A stretch of DNA of 64,000 nucleotides from Neopestalotiopsis rosae (lineage: Eukaryota > Ascomycota > Sordariomycetes > Amphisphaeriales > Sporocadaceae), in contig JALGAS010000001.1 of assembly GCA_023078685.1 (NCBI GenBank), positions 1,798,001-1,862,000 on the forward strand, given 5' to 3'. Of the stretch, positions 52,202 to 63,650 are shown piece by piece. Position numbers and translations under genes: made by a program. Below the pieces are notes generated by a model. It was given only the letters and a program-made list of their open reading frames with translations, was not told where the DNA came from and did no database searches. The first letter of the stretch is position 1, and each line of letters begins with the position of its first letter.

Positions 52202-53417
52202 CTAGTCCTTTCGAGAGGCTGCTGGCGGATCGGGCGTCGGCGACATATCTCGCAGCCTCTCGAACTCGGGATCACTGTCTGGCGTTGGTGATTTGTCGGT
52301 AGCCGGTCGTATTCCGGCCAGGTACTCTTGGTGCCGTCTTTCACATCTTATTGCTGCCTTGATAATAGCTGCGTCGGCTCTTCCTATTGTTTCATCGCTC
52401 GATACCAGGACAATGCCATCTAGCTCAATACTCTTTTTTAGAGTCACCTTCCGGTTGCCGAAGAGGTCTTTGAAACTCGATCTCGTTTCCCAGCTTGTAA
52501 CAGATTTTTGCTTCTTGCCATCCGCTCTTGGCACGAACCACCGGACTTTGATCAGCGTGAGGCGAAAATACGGTCGTTTGTTACGATCTAGCGGCCGATT
52601 GGTGGGACACAGCGAGAGGATTGGGTTTTTATCATTAGTAGGATACTCCCAGGCAACGGCCTGGATAGCTGCAAAGGGAGCCCTTCTTTCTGTTGTTCTT
52701 GCTGTCTCCCAGCCTCTTCCAGGTAAGATTTTTGCTGTCGTCCGAGGTGATGGTCGTAGTGACTTCGCTTTGGGGTTTGATTCGATATTTCGCTGCATTG
52801 CGCGGTCCGTAGCTTAGAAGAATGCTCTTTCCAGATCCGCGCTTCATCCAGCCTTCGGGTTCCCCGTCTTCTTCATCACTATCACCGTCGATTTCTCTTC
52901 GGGCGTCTTCTAACGTGAATACATCCTCGTCATCCTCGTAGTACGACGGACCTCCCGCCTCGTCTGCCACAAAAAGGACGTCCTCGCTTGTCGCGCGGGT
53001 CCCTGATGTCGATGTGGTGCCGTAGGTTGATGACGGGCTTGGTAAATCACTCGCGCTCTCTCCTACACTGCTTTCCGGACTTGTGGAGCTAGCATACGGT
53101 TGTCCATCCTCTTGCTTGATGGGCTTAGAAGCATCATGATCCGGCAGTCCTGTCGGTTGATTGACCTCTCCCATTTGTGTGTCCTCATCGAGTTTTTGTG
53201 CATCCTCACCAGGCTTTTTGATCTGATCTTCCGCGATAGCAATCTTCTCGGCAGTCTTGGGATCTTCAGATGCAGCTTGCAAGTCATGTACAAGTTTAGT
53301 CAGATCCTCCTTTTTCTTGTCCTTCTGCCCTTGAGAACTATGGCTTCTTGTTACTCGTGCTGGCACCGTCAAAGTCTCATTTGTCTGTTGTCTGTTGGTT
53401 CTCCTATTAGGCGCCAT
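52202..53417 (-). pseudogene. Low-complexity protein with conserved C-terminal segment; one-base frameshift
   Basis: First frame from ATG 53417 (MAPNRRTNRQQTNETLTVPA): Ser/Glu/Lys-rich, with SILLSYGPRNAAKYRIKPQS near residue 200, ending at 52,635. The second frame, 52,798-52,202, continues with APFAAIQAVAWEYPTNDKNP, LIKVRWFVPRADGKKQKSVT, SWETR and a basic tail. Both look coding, and the product makes sense if the frame changes by one base in AGAAAGAAGGGCTCCC (about 52,678-52,690), giving RKK-APFAAIQ. The YGPRNAAKYR and SVTSWETR landmarks recur, as I recall, in uncharacterised fungal proteins. It may be a pseudogene or a sequencing error in the short G run. Confidence 0.55.
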
Positions 53418-54967
53418 GTTGATACTGATGACCAAGAGAATTTGATAACTGCACAGGAGAGAGGCCCAGATTTATACTTTTCGGTACCTTATGAACTGCT
53501 TTTGACAACCAGTTCTGGATCACATCCAGTTTCCATCATTTCAGATCAGAGATGGCAGCGTAGGTGGAGGATCATGTAATGGCGTAAGGAATGTCAAACA
53601 GTAATAACAAGTGAGGGAGCTCAGCACCGGATACTCACCTTTTGGACCTTTTCTCGCTGTCGAAACCTGTCTCGCAAAAAAGAAGAAAGAACAAGAGGGA
53701 GAGACGAAGACTTCCGCAACCGGACTTTTTCATGAGTTTCATTTGTGGATGCGTAACATCTTGATGGGAAAGAGTTGGGAGGGAGAACAAAAGAGGACTA
53801 TGCAACACGGTATGGCGCTAGATCTTGCGTTTTGGCTCTTCGAGTTCGATGTTACGCGTTTTACTGTGGTGTCATTTTTGTGCTTTCTAATCAATGACCG
53901 ACGTTTGACGCAGTCGGCGGACTAGGATCGACTGGGTCATTGTATGGTGCCGCCAGTTTGTCTATATTTTGATGAGCCATCCAGCATGCCCTCGTCTTTT
54001 CGGACGCCACGTGTGTTGCTATTACAATGGTCTTCAGATGGAAAGAAAGAGAAAGATGGAATACATATAGTCGCAGTCCGGCAACCTCTAAAAGGAAGTA
54101 AATGTGCTCATTACTCTCCATAGACAAGGAAAAGAAGAAACGGGTTGCTCATTTCGCAGATCGATTGGAGCAAAGTCAAGAGGGTTCACCAACAGTGAAT
54201 GTTAGACTAATCCACCCGCGACGCTTGGCTTCAACCAAGAGTCGTATTATCATACTCTGCAACAGACTTGTATGAACTGGCCAAAGCTCATGTGTTAACA
54301 TGGGATGATTGCCATGCAATTCTGGCTTCTGGGATTGTGTATGACCCAAGCCTGATTGAGTAATTAGGCCGCTAGGTTACAATCATTATCATGTGAGTAG
54401 TCTCTTTGATAAACCGAGCGCGAATGTTTTAAGACTGTTAAACGGCTTAAGCGAAACTGTCGAGTATTGATCTCACTCTTTGCGAAACTTCTCAAAGGCT
54501 CCATAACTACATCGCCTGTACGTATTCGTGGGCTTCCTCAACCTTCCTGGTGGGTCGGACGTTCTGAGATGGAAAAGATGTCGCGCCCGGAGAACCTGGC
54601 TGATTGATGAGAAAGTAATGAGAACACTCATGAAAAAGTTCGACTGGACAGACAACCGAAGGGCAACGCAAGTAATAATCGCAACAGAAGAGTTCTCTTC
54701 TATTAGGCACTCATAACATCCCCTTGCCAAGCTGCCTCCATCGATACCAACAAGGATACTCAAAATTACATGCCGGATAAGTTACAGCAGAGAGCTCGGA
54801 CTTGGCCAAGAAAAATAAAAAGGAAAACAAGCTCACTCAGATCATCGTGACGACTGGGGAGTCTAACACTATTGATGAACAAGGCCTGGTTAACCCGGTC
54901 ACACGGATCAACACTCTCGACAGATTCGCTCTATGCTACTTTGTGGCGGAGCTGCTTGAAGCAGACA
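53418..54967. other. Intergenic region without supported genes
   Basis: Short ORFs only (61-104 codons), none with domains. Confidence 0.35.
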
Positions 54968-54975
54968 TATAAATA
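54968..54975 (+). promoter_or_regulatory. TATA-like box of the four-exon orphan gene
   Basis: TATAAATA about 100 nt upstream of ATG 55077. Confidence 0.45.
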
Positions 54976-55076
54976 GTTGGGCTCCCCCTCAAAAGTATTC
55001 CCGTTCGTACTTGTCCTTGAATACATCCTAATAGACTGACACGACCTGTCATACAATTCAGGCTGGGCGATCCAAT

Positions 55077-55643
55077 ATGCCATCCATCAACTTGGAAGAC
55101 AAGAAAAGCAGTGCTTCTCGAACGAGAGAAGAATATGTCAGCTACATAGAGTCAGGGTGAGCTCCTTATTCCCCTTGGCTGTGTAGCGACTGACACACCC
55201 ATTAGCGCTGACCCAAGCACTATTGTTACGAGTTCACGGCATGAAGAGGCCGACGAGGACTTGGACTCCGAATTCGAGCCCGACGGACCGTTTCCATCCA
55301 TCACAGCCATGATTGAAAAGATGTTCAGATCCCGCAACGGTAACGCAGTTTCCCCTCACGCTTGCGAATGCTTACTAATTCGTTAAGCTGGCATCCCTCC
55401 GCCGAATGAAAGACCTATGTTAGCCCTCGAAAGACCTGTTTGTACGGCACAGACTTTAGACGCGGAGGGTGACGACGAACTATTCGCAAATCTTGCACAA
55501 GTATGCACACTTTCACTCCTCCTGGAGATAACTTGCGTTTAGTCCAACTGGCGATAAACTAGAAACAGCCGTCTATCCTCGGGGAGTTCCACCTCGATAG
55601 CGAGTTCAACTCGGTACCGGTCGTATATGTTGAGCACTTCTGA
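55077..55643 (+). CDS. Four-exon acidic orphan protein (135 aa)
   Basis: Exons 55077-55156, 55206-55339, 55388-55500, 55563-55643 (donors GTGAGC, GTAACG, GTATGC); 136 codons with stop, phases consistent. Starts MPSINLEDKKSSASRTREEY; contains HEEADEDLDSEFEPDGPFPS, a short helix (AMIEKMFRS) and a Pro-rich turn (AGIPPPNERP). Ends VPVVYVEHF. No family recognised. In the last exon a different frame stays open to 55,881 (about 105 codons, basic, with NPVRKSSRIAAMRGSKSA). That frame would make a longer protein, but no donor/acceptor pair in the right phase was found, so the shorter ending is preferred. Confidence 0.5.
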
Positions 55644-56149
55644 GACCAAAGATCATGTCTCGCTAGAATCACCACTGTCACGAGACAGTAAAGACAACAT
55701 GCAAACATGGAAAACAGCAATTGGGATGGGACGGAGTCGAAGTATAAATCCAGTCCGAAAATCGTCAAGAATTGCTGCCATGAGAGGCTCAAAATCAGCT
55801 AGTCCATATGTTTTTCGCATTGGGACTAGACAATCGAAGCACCTAGCTTCTCAGGGGAACAGAAAGTTTATCAAATACTAAAACTGGGAGAGACTGACAA
55901 GCTGGCGGCATGAGTCACATGCATTTCCCGTATACCTTTTGCTGCGATGGGGTGGCAATCATTTAGTCTACCGAAACGATATAATTATGATACTGGAAGC
56001 TCTTTTCTGCAATACTGGCGCTTACGATATCAATCTCAAAATCACATAATCTTGGTACGTCAGCTGGTTATTCAGCACCTCTCTTTTGTAGCCTAACGCT
56101 GGAATTGCCATCGAAGCACGGGGTCAGTGCATGATCGTCACTTCTGTTC

Positions 56150-56360
56150 CCTCCTCATTGCGCTAGTCATGTCCCAGTAGTTTGGTGCACTAAAGGCGGG
56201 AATGTCAGGGGAGCTCCACGACATACACGCAGTTCCCGAACAGCACCCTTGTTGCCTGTAGGACGGAAAAGTATCCCAGGACAGTGTACCATCACAGAAG
56301 AGTATCCAAGGCACAGAAGAATACCCCCAATATCCCAAAATAGTATCTTAGTCCAGAAGA
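56150..56360 (-). repeat. R2 core with array, reverse orientation
   Basis: GTCATGTCCCAGTAG, GGGGAGCTCCACGACATAC, CCCTTGTTGCCTGTAGGACGG, then CACAGAAGAGTATCCAAGG-type units to 56,360. Confidence 0.7.
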
Positions 56361-56579
56361 GTATCCGAGCATCCCAGAAGGGTCACCCAGAACTAACAGG
56401 ACAGAACAATATCCTGGCATTTATAGAATCGATTGAGCTCAGCCTCATAACCTCGAGCTTGGAATCAATATGCTACACCGCTTTGTATTTGAAAAAATGT
56501 GGATGCGTCCGTTCTAGGGTATGTATTTCAAGAGAAGGAAAAAATGAAAGTGTTGAGACGGATGTGAGAAGTCGACAGC

Positions 56580-56735
56580 CGACGGGATACTCTTCTGCTA
56601 TTGGGTACTGTTCTGTGATGAGATACTCTTTTGTATTGGGATACCCTTCTGTCCTACACACAATAAGGATTCTCTTCCAGAATTGTATATATTCCGTTGA
56701 GCTCCCCTGACTTACTGCGTTAGTGTACTGTACAA
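56580..56735 (+). repeat. R2 array and core, forward orientation
   Basis: GATACTCTTCTG-type units (56,586-56,655) then core ACACAATAAGGATTCTCTTCC, CGTTGAGCTCCCCTGAC. With 56,150-56,360 it forms a pair whose arrays face each other. Confidence 0.65.
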
Positions 56736-56939
56736 AGACCTTCAAAATAGTCTTCTTGTTTTGTCACTCTACTCTTGTCTTTGAGCACGGACGATCCATA
56801 TTCTGCGCTGGCCCATTTAGACCATAGCCAGACTCACTTAGTGCTGTCATCCATGAGTCCTTCAGTCAGCCAAAATCGGTTCTGGTCAAAGTATTGTTGA
56901 AGCTGACAAAATATAGCTATAGGAGATGAGCCACGGGCA

Positions 56940-57080
56940 CGGACGACAGGGAAGTTTTGGGGTGGGGGGATCGGAAAAGGATCTGGACCGACATTGAACT
57001 AGGTGGAGAAAAAGGTAGACAAAAGCACCAACATGTATGCGACTATGGCTTTCTAGGTCTAGCGGGCACATAAGGTGGGG
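56940..57080 (-). repeat. R3 repeat fragment
   Basis: AAAAGCACCAACATGTATGCG, ACTATGGCTTTCTAGGTCTAG, matching the R3 end at 32.9 kb. Confidence 0.4.
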
Positions 57081-57224
57081 TTGGTCCCCTCCCTCCTGGA
57101 TGAAGCCAGCCTCTTTCTCAGAAACAGATTTGAGGCCAAAACTCAACCCGCGACCCGCCAATATTCACCCACAAGGCCTCATCATACAGGTTTCTCCCAC
57201 CAAGTTTCTGTCTGACATTCAAGA

Positions 57225-58401
57225 ATGACACGTACTTCCGGTGCTAGTGTGTCGGCATCAGCGTTTATCGCGGCTGTTGTAAACTCCATATACTCGCTTA
57301 ATGCAGTTGTGGAGAGCTACAAAGGCCGCGATGCAACACTGGCCCGGCTGCAAAATGGCCTTCAGGACTTGGTCGGTGTTCTCATGTCTCTCCAGGAAAT
57401 TGGTGAAGCCGAAGTCTTCATAACACAGCTTCTTCAAGGTCCTGTTGTGCGGTGCAGTCAATTATGTGACGACTTTGAGGTCGCTATGAGAAGCTTCAAC
57501 AGCAAATCAAAAACAGAATTTCGAGATTGGACTAGGATGGAGTTCAGAAAGGATGACATCCATGGTTTCATGGATATTCTCAACAGCTACAAGTCGACCA
57601 TCACTGTTGGTTTATCGGTCATTACTATGTGTGTCCATAATCTCATCTGATCAAATTCGGTGACTAATCGGGAAAAGGTGCAACTCCAAACTGAGCAACC
57701 AAGCTCTTCAGGACTATGACGAGCTGATTCAAAACACGGTTTACAATCTTCAAATCCAGCGTCAGCGCATCGAAAAACAATTTCCTAGTCCATCTGACCA
57801 TACACTTGCATCAGACGCCACCGTGGACCTCGAAGACGAGAGAGCCATAACACAGCAATGTCTTCGCATCTGTCGCAATGCTAGATCTTTTTTGAAACTT
57901 ACACAAGCGCGGCAAACCCAAACACAAAAAACTGGTGCACCTACTGTAGCTGATAGTGATCAGGTGCAGTCCGAAGCGCAGCTTGCTCTCAATCAAGCGA
58001 ACCACCAAAAGATCCAACGCAAGGTCTCAGAAACTGTCATCCGTCTCCAGGCACGTCTAGACTCAATGATATCGAGTGCGGACCCTACGCGCGATCACTA
58101 TGATCTGGAGCTGCAAGCGAATACCCAGAGTTCGAGACAATACCTGGGAATCAGTAGACAGATTTCTGAGAAAGTAACCTTCCGCAAGATACACATTATA
58201 GGGGAAGTAATTGCGGACGATGATACTGACCAGGTAGTGACTACTAGCTCTGCAGATCTGTTTGAAGTCAAGAAGGTTACAGCCAAGAACAGATCAACAC
58301 AGCTTATTTGTTCAGCAGACGCAGAAACACTCCAGATGATATCTACAGATCGTTACAATAGCCGCTTCGGCGCGGTGGCAAGTGATCTGGAGTTGGACTG
58401 A
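57225..58401 (+). CDS. PigL_N-domain protein (375 aa, two exons)
   Basis: Exons 57225-57628 and 57678-58401 (donor GTGTGT, branch GACTAAT, acceptor AAAG), 376 codons with stop. The N-terminus (SASAFIAAVVNSIYSLNAVV, then LQDLVGVLMSLQEIGEAEVF) and the alternating helices up to about residue 170 follow the PigL_N domain (azaphilone pigment cluster protein L N-terminal type), common in fungal NACHT/ankyrin proteins and orphans. A long polar, probably coiled-coil region follows (ANHQKIQRKVSETVIRLQAR), then a short C-terminal beta-rich part (VTFRKIHIIGEVIADDD). No NACHT or ankyrin part follows; the neighbouring frame belongs to another fragment. Role unknown, perhaps an accessory of STAND-type signalling. 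Confidence 0.7.
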
Positions 58402-58987
58402 GGCCGACTCTCTATATTGGCTGTGTTTGGCAGGCAAACATGGCAAGAAAGTAATAGGCAGACTAGCTGTTGGTAGTCGGTCCACAAGAATGCTACTTTT
58501 GTTTTGGCCCAATTCGGAGGTCAGTCTTACGTCCAAAGTTGATCATACATACCAAATCAGCTCATTCCTTGTCTTGCTTGATCTCAAAACCGTCGATCAT
58601 CTGTCTCGAGCACAACACGGCATGTACCTCATTGGCAATTCAAAGACTAATGATCAAGTACAGATGTGGGCCCATGTCGTGGAGGTGCTCAGAAGTAATG
58701 GCAACTTGGGAACAGAACTGAGACTTCAACCAGTAATACTTGTCTCGAAGCCCGATGACTTTTCCCAGATCTCGCCAGAGGGTGGTTGCAACTTGCGTTG
58801 TGATAAACGTCTTCCGTGTGGCCATTCATGCATCAACAGATGCCATTCCGACGTCCTGTCCCATGCCATTCGATGTCTGGAGCCTTGTCTAAGGGTCAAG
58901 AAAGGATGTAGCCATCCGTGTAGGTTCAAGTGCGGAGACGCATGTGAGCCCAGATGTCGGGAGCAATTGAACCCAAAGCATGCCTAA
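58402..58987 (+). pseudogene. Fragment of a ZNFX1-like helicase (NFX1-type zinc fingers)
   Basis: A frame open from about 58,382 to 58,987 without an ATG at its 5' end. It contains LSRAQHGMYLIGNSKTN, the end of a superfamily-1 helicase core, then VVEVLRSNGNLGTELRLQP and an NFX1-type Cys/His array: CNLRCDKRLPCGHSCINRCH, CLEPCLRVKKGCSHPCRFKC. Proteins with this order are ZNFX1-like RNA helicases of over 1,000 residues. Here the helicase motifs upstream are missing, and the frame ends in NPKHA inside the repeat starting at 58,972. It is a remnant of some 200 codons. Confidence 0.7.
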
Positions 58988-59070
58988 ATGAGTTTCATAC
59001 ATCATTCTGGATGACTAGTCCAGAGCTTTGGAGACAATTTATTCTATGTTGTTCTTGATATCCACTTGAG
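58972..59070 (+). repeat. 100-bp repeat shared with 29,349-29,450
   Basis: AACCCAAAGCATGCCTAAATG and following DNA as at 29.35 kb. It marks the junction between the helicase fragment and the GMC oxidoreductase gene. Confidence 0.6.
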
Positions 59071-59147
59071 CAGAGCACAGATCAGAGGAAGCGGAGGAAA
59101 CGTCCCAAGAGTTGAATTTGGCAAATACTAATGTTCATCTTCTAGTA

Positions 59148-61213
59148 ACGGTTCTACTACTTGAAGCAGGCCAGATGTGTGATGATCGTTTGCAAATGGC
59201 ACATTCGATAGCTAACTTCTGCCTAGGGACTCTCGAGAAGAGGCGGTCGTCCTCCCTTCCAGAATCGGTGCCACCGTAGGGTCAAAATACGACTGGAACA
59301 TCAGCACGGTTGCGCAGAATTATCTTGATAATCAGCCAAGGAGGCTCAGCCAAGGCCATGTGGTGGGTGGTGGGACGGTTCTCAATGGGATGATATGGAT
59401 ACGTGGGACCCGTGCTGACTACGACACGTGGAGAGATCTCGGCAATGATGGCTGGGGGTGGGACGATATGATTCCTTATTTCCAAAAGGTTGACTTTCTA
59501 TTGCTCTTGCTTTACTTTTGCGGTTTGTCGCAGTTGAGAAGGAACAAGCAGCTGATATCATGCACGGCAGGTCGAGTCCTTCACCGATAACTTGGGTGAT
59601 TGTGGATGGTCAAATGCATCCAGCGACAAAAGCGGTTACGCGTACGGGTCCGACGGGGCGGTGAAGCTTGCCTACCCCAACTATATATACAGTCAATTCA
59701 GTGAGGAGCAACACGGCCTTTCTCGATCAAGCCAATGTTGAAGAGACCAATCGCTCATGATGTAGACAGGCAACTTCATCGCGGCCAACGAAGAGCTTGG
59801 CATCGACAACAATAATAATGTGTCGTCTGGCGCTAATGTGGGAACAACCGTCCCTCCATTTAGCCTGTCGCCGTCGAATCAGTCTCGCTACGATGCTAGG
59901 ACTGCTTATTTGAGGGGATCCATACACAGACGCAACCTTTACCTTGCCACGGAGAGGATTGTCACGCGGCTGCTTTTCAACGAGCAGGCCAACAATTCAC
60001 ATGTCACGATAGCAGGAGTTGCGGTCAGTAGCATCCGTTCGCTCTTGAAATGTTCCCCTGATGGAGCGCAGGCGCTGAAATTTTGTTTCTCTGTCTCTTT
60101 TAGTCCGTGGGTCGAAACGACAGCAACTTCACTTATATCGCGAAAGCCCGTCGAGAAGTGATCTTGGCTGCTGGCGCCATCTGGAGTCCAGCACTCTTAC
60201 AAGTTTCGGGCATTGGCCCTTCAGCCACTCTGGGAAGGCTGGAAATTCCATTGATAGTTGACTCACCAGGCGTGGGAAACAACCTTCAAGATCATGCCAT
60301 GATTGACCCGTCCTACAAATGTATGCCATCCTTGGACTACCGCTGGTGCTTTCACAGCTAATAACTTGGATTGACAATTCCAATAGATAGCATTTCCACA
60401 CTGTTGACCACCAAAATAATGACGGGACAGAGACTCAGGCTTGCGAGGGATTTGTATTATGACAACAGAACGGGGCCCCTCACTGCAACACTCGTGGAGG
60501 CAATTTGCTACTTGCCGATGACTCGTCTCACTAGCTCATGGCCATCTATCTTACAAGATTTGTCAACTGACAATACCAGCGTCTACTTACCATCTGACTA
60601 CACAGACGAGCTACGCAGAGGATACGAAGCTCAGTATTCTGCAATTCTGCAGTTGTTGAGTGCGCCGACCCAAGGTACTATCGAAGTTATGGCAGACTCG
60701 ATTGGAACGATCCAAGTCGCCCAACAGTATCCGCTTTCTCGTGGCTACATCCATCCAAAATCTAGAGACATTCTCGATGGCGTTGAGGTTGACCCTCGCT
60801 ACGGAGCACATCCGTTTGATCTAGATACCCTGTCGATGGGGTTACAATGGAACCAACAACTAGTGAGAACGTCTGCCATGATGAAGTTGAACCCAGTCCT
60901 AGACGAAAACCTCATGTCCGACGACCAAGTGGTATTGAAAGATCTTGTCAGAAGCCAAATTGGCACTGGTTTCCACCCGTGCGGCACGCTGGCTATGTTG
61001 CCTCGTGAGCTCGGAGGGGTTGTCGGTGCAGATCTAAAAGTATATGGGGTTCAGAATCTGCGTGTCATTGACTCCAGTATTATCCCAGTGATACCAAGTG
61101 CACACCTTCAGTCTGTGGTGTACGCAATAGCGGGAAAGGTTTGTTCCTTGATCAAGAAACAAAAAAAGAAGAAAAAAAGATGCCCTTTACTGACACTACT
61201 GAAAGGGTGCTGA
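59148..61213 (+). pseudogene. GMC oxidoreductase, 5'-truncated (FAD-binding motif missing)
   Basis: Exons 59148-59176, 59227-59488, 59571-59700, 59770-60023, 60104-60320, 60387-61213 join in phase to about 573 codons. GMC landmarks: TVLLLEAG; GHVVGGGTVLNGMIWIRGTR; DTWRDLGNDGWGWDDMIPYF; REVILAAGAIWSPALLQVSG, IGP; PGVGNNLQDH; C-terminal GTGFHPCGTLAMLPRELGGV, VIDSSIIPVIPSAHLQSVVY with both active-site positions. Members oxidise alcohols (aryl-alcohol, glucose, choline) using FAD. The 30-50 residues that should precede TVLLLEAG, including signal peptide and GxGxxG, are absent: the upstream DNA is the 58,972-59,070 repeat and a frame without that motif. Without them FAD could not bind normally. 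The last intron/end near 61,141 is uncertain. Confidence 0.78.
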
Positions 61214-62235
61214 TTTGATCAAGTCGCAAAGATGATATACAGTAACAGCCGAAAGTCTTTCCATTGGCCCAGACTTGACGCTTCAAGAAGATTCTAGGGT
61301 TTCAATGGGTAATGAAATGCGCGAACAAGGAAAAGTCGTCACATTAGGATCTTGTTATGTTTTGATAAGATATAGATATTCGATTGAGTTTGTCCTCTTC
61401 TTACACACTCTTCGTCTTTCGCGTACGGACGCTGACAGGGATGATAAAAGCATAGCATCTCTCGATAAGTATTTACTTTTCTGGCTCCAAACCCTGGCCA
61501 TATCTTCAAGACAGTGCAAACTGGCTATAGTCCTTCGTGGCAGTTTTCTCCGGGTCGAAAGAGAAAAAGAATTTTTTCCTTAAATATACACAATAATTTA
61601 CGTTGACACATGAAACAATGACCACTCTCACAGTGAGTTCCGCGTAAATCGAAGGTCTCCGAATAAAGACAGCCGTCTTTTCCACCATATGAACACAGCT
61701 GGGTCTCACAAATACGGGCTTCAGTGACATATTCAGGGAGTATGTCATCCGCTGTAACAAGGGGTAGTGATCTGTCAACCCAGGAATCATCCCCGACGTT
61801 ATAACGTCTCCAAGTAATCTAACATGACTTTTTGTAGGCAGACTACGCTCTGCAGATTCAGGCGCTGGGAATTCTACAGGACCGGGGAATTGCGCAATTT
61901 ATCACCGGAAGTAGACCGTCTGTACTCAGATTTCTAGTCCACATGTGATTGGAAGGACAAGAGAAACACAGCCTCAACATAGATCAGGACCGTCATGGGG
62001 ATTCCTCTCCATAGCAGTTTGAGGTTTCTGCTGGAGCCTATGCCGCAAATGATCCCAATATCCCTGTTAGTTCGATGGGAGCGGCGATGCAAGGGGATAT
62101 GATGAGTACTTAAGAGAAAGACCTCCTTCAATACCATTATTATCGCTGTTCCCTTCGCTCGTACACCCAGGCGAACCTTTGAACGACAGCTGCCAACACC
62201 TTCCCGTCGAATTAGTCTGGTTGTCGGGGCGCGAC
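61214..62235. other. Region without supported genes
   Basis: ORFs of 94-102 codons with no features; AT-rich around 61,560-61,610. Confidence 0.35.
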
Positions 62236-62775
62236 ATGTACTCCATTTCGAGGATGGCTGATCCATCAAACAAGGTCGAAGAAGCCCGAAGCCCAAGAAA
62301 TGTACAGACGATGCCGCTATGGAGCGCGCGCTACGACTTTCAGCAGTTTCGCCAATCGTGCTTACCCCAATACCCGATACTTTCGCTCGAGCAATTGAAC
62401 ACTTTGGAAGCCTTCGCACTTGGGCTGACGCACGGTACAATCGTTATGGATGGTGGGGATGACAGTCGACTGACGAAGTACGCTCTTGTCCTATTGGTCA
62501 TCGCCATCAATCATCGCTTCTCGAAGCCAGATGCCGACTTGAGGCCCCAACTTGCGGAAATCATGGGGTTAATTAGTGGTATCAAGGAACATGGGGATTT
62601 ACAAAGCGTCATTGCGCACGTGTGGGTAGCATGGCTATCGCAACTTTTACACAACCATGCCAACGCTATAGCATACGTACAAACAGCTATGGATATACAT
62701 CACGCAGTCGCAAAGGATGAACACACAGTGCAGCATCGAGTGATCGAGTGGAGTTGCGCTCTGATATACAGGTAA
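62236..62775 (+). pseudogene. Transcription-factor-like regulator fragment
   Basis: ATG 62236 (MYSISRMADPSNKVEEARSP) or 62254. The 180-codon frame is helical: RYDFQQFRQSCLPQYPILSL, EQLNTLEAFALGLTHGTIVM, KYALVLLVIAINHRFSK, VWVAWLSQLLHNHANAIAYV, VIEWSCALIYR. It resembles the helical middle region of fungal Zn2Cys6 regulators, but no zinc cluster is upstream. A good donor (GTAAGA) follows AG at 62,771; the next exon candidate at about 62,841 stops after eight codons, so the rest of the protein is lost. The R2 element begins about 350 nt later. Confidence 0.4.
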
Positions 62776-63127
62776 GAAACCTGTCAACATTGCCAATAGG
62801 ACCACGTTAACTCTCCAAGTGAAAATAAACCACCACAGGATCTTGCTCGCCTCAACTTAACTCCAGACCGACCTCAACTCGAACAATTTTGGAATGGTAT
62901 AGAAAAAAGGGGGCTAGTCGTATTCACTAATCGCCTCAAAGCTCTTGCCGCGATTCAAATACGTTCTACTAGATACCTTTGACAAATAATGGCATTCAAG
63001 ATTGGCTCGTATAAATTTGAGACTCCACATTCAACTAGACTGTCATACCGCTGCTCACAATGTCGACTTGAATGGAATGAGCTCATGTGATGAAGCCATA
63101 GATAGCAGTAAGATGTGAAAGACGACA

Positions 63128-63650
63128 CAAATAGTACCTGAGATACTCCTTTGGGATACTCTTCTAGGCTACTGTTCTGTGATGGAATACTGTTCTGTGT
63201 TGGGATACTCTTCTGTACCTTGGATACTCCTTTGGGATATTCTAGGGTTAATACCTCGACTTGGGGACATAAAATCCGTAAGCCGAAGATATGTATATGG
63301 GTCAAAGATTGTTTTCGTTGAAATCGTCATGTCCCGACAGTCTGTTCCACCAAAGCAGGAAAGTCAGTAGAGCGCCACGACAGACCACAATTCCGGAACA
63401 GAACCCTTGTTGTATGTAAGGCAGAAGGGTATTCAACACAGAAGAGTGATCAACACAGAAGAGTATTCAACACAGAAGAGTATTCAACACAGAAGAGTAT
63501 TCAACACAGAAGAGTATTCAACACAGAAGAGTGATCAACACAGAAGAGTATTCAACACAGAAGAGTGATCAACGCAGAAGAGTATCCCACAACAACCACT
63601 CCGCCAACGGCAATCTAGAGTGGACATCTTTCCGACGTATGACGATTGAA
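63128..63650 (-). repeat. R2 foldback-like element, second complete copy
   Basis: Reverse complement of 41,686-42,115 in full order: GATACTCTTCTG array (63,140-63,240), R1-like piece (AAGCCGAAGATATGTATATGGG), core (TCATGTCCCGACAGTCTG, CACAATTCCGGAACAGAACC), then about ten 17-bp CACAGAAGAGTATTCAA units (63,420-63,587), and the unique end ACGGCAATCTAGAGTGGA. The distal array is longer here than in the other copy, so array length varies. Confidence 0.8.

Noticed and set aside
49500..61213. Secondary-metabolite gene cluster (P450, PigL_N protein, GMC oxidoreductase)
   Set aside because: No polyketide synthase, NRPS, terpene synthase or DMATS is present. The GMC gene is truncated, and the PigL_N domain is widespread outside pigment clusters.
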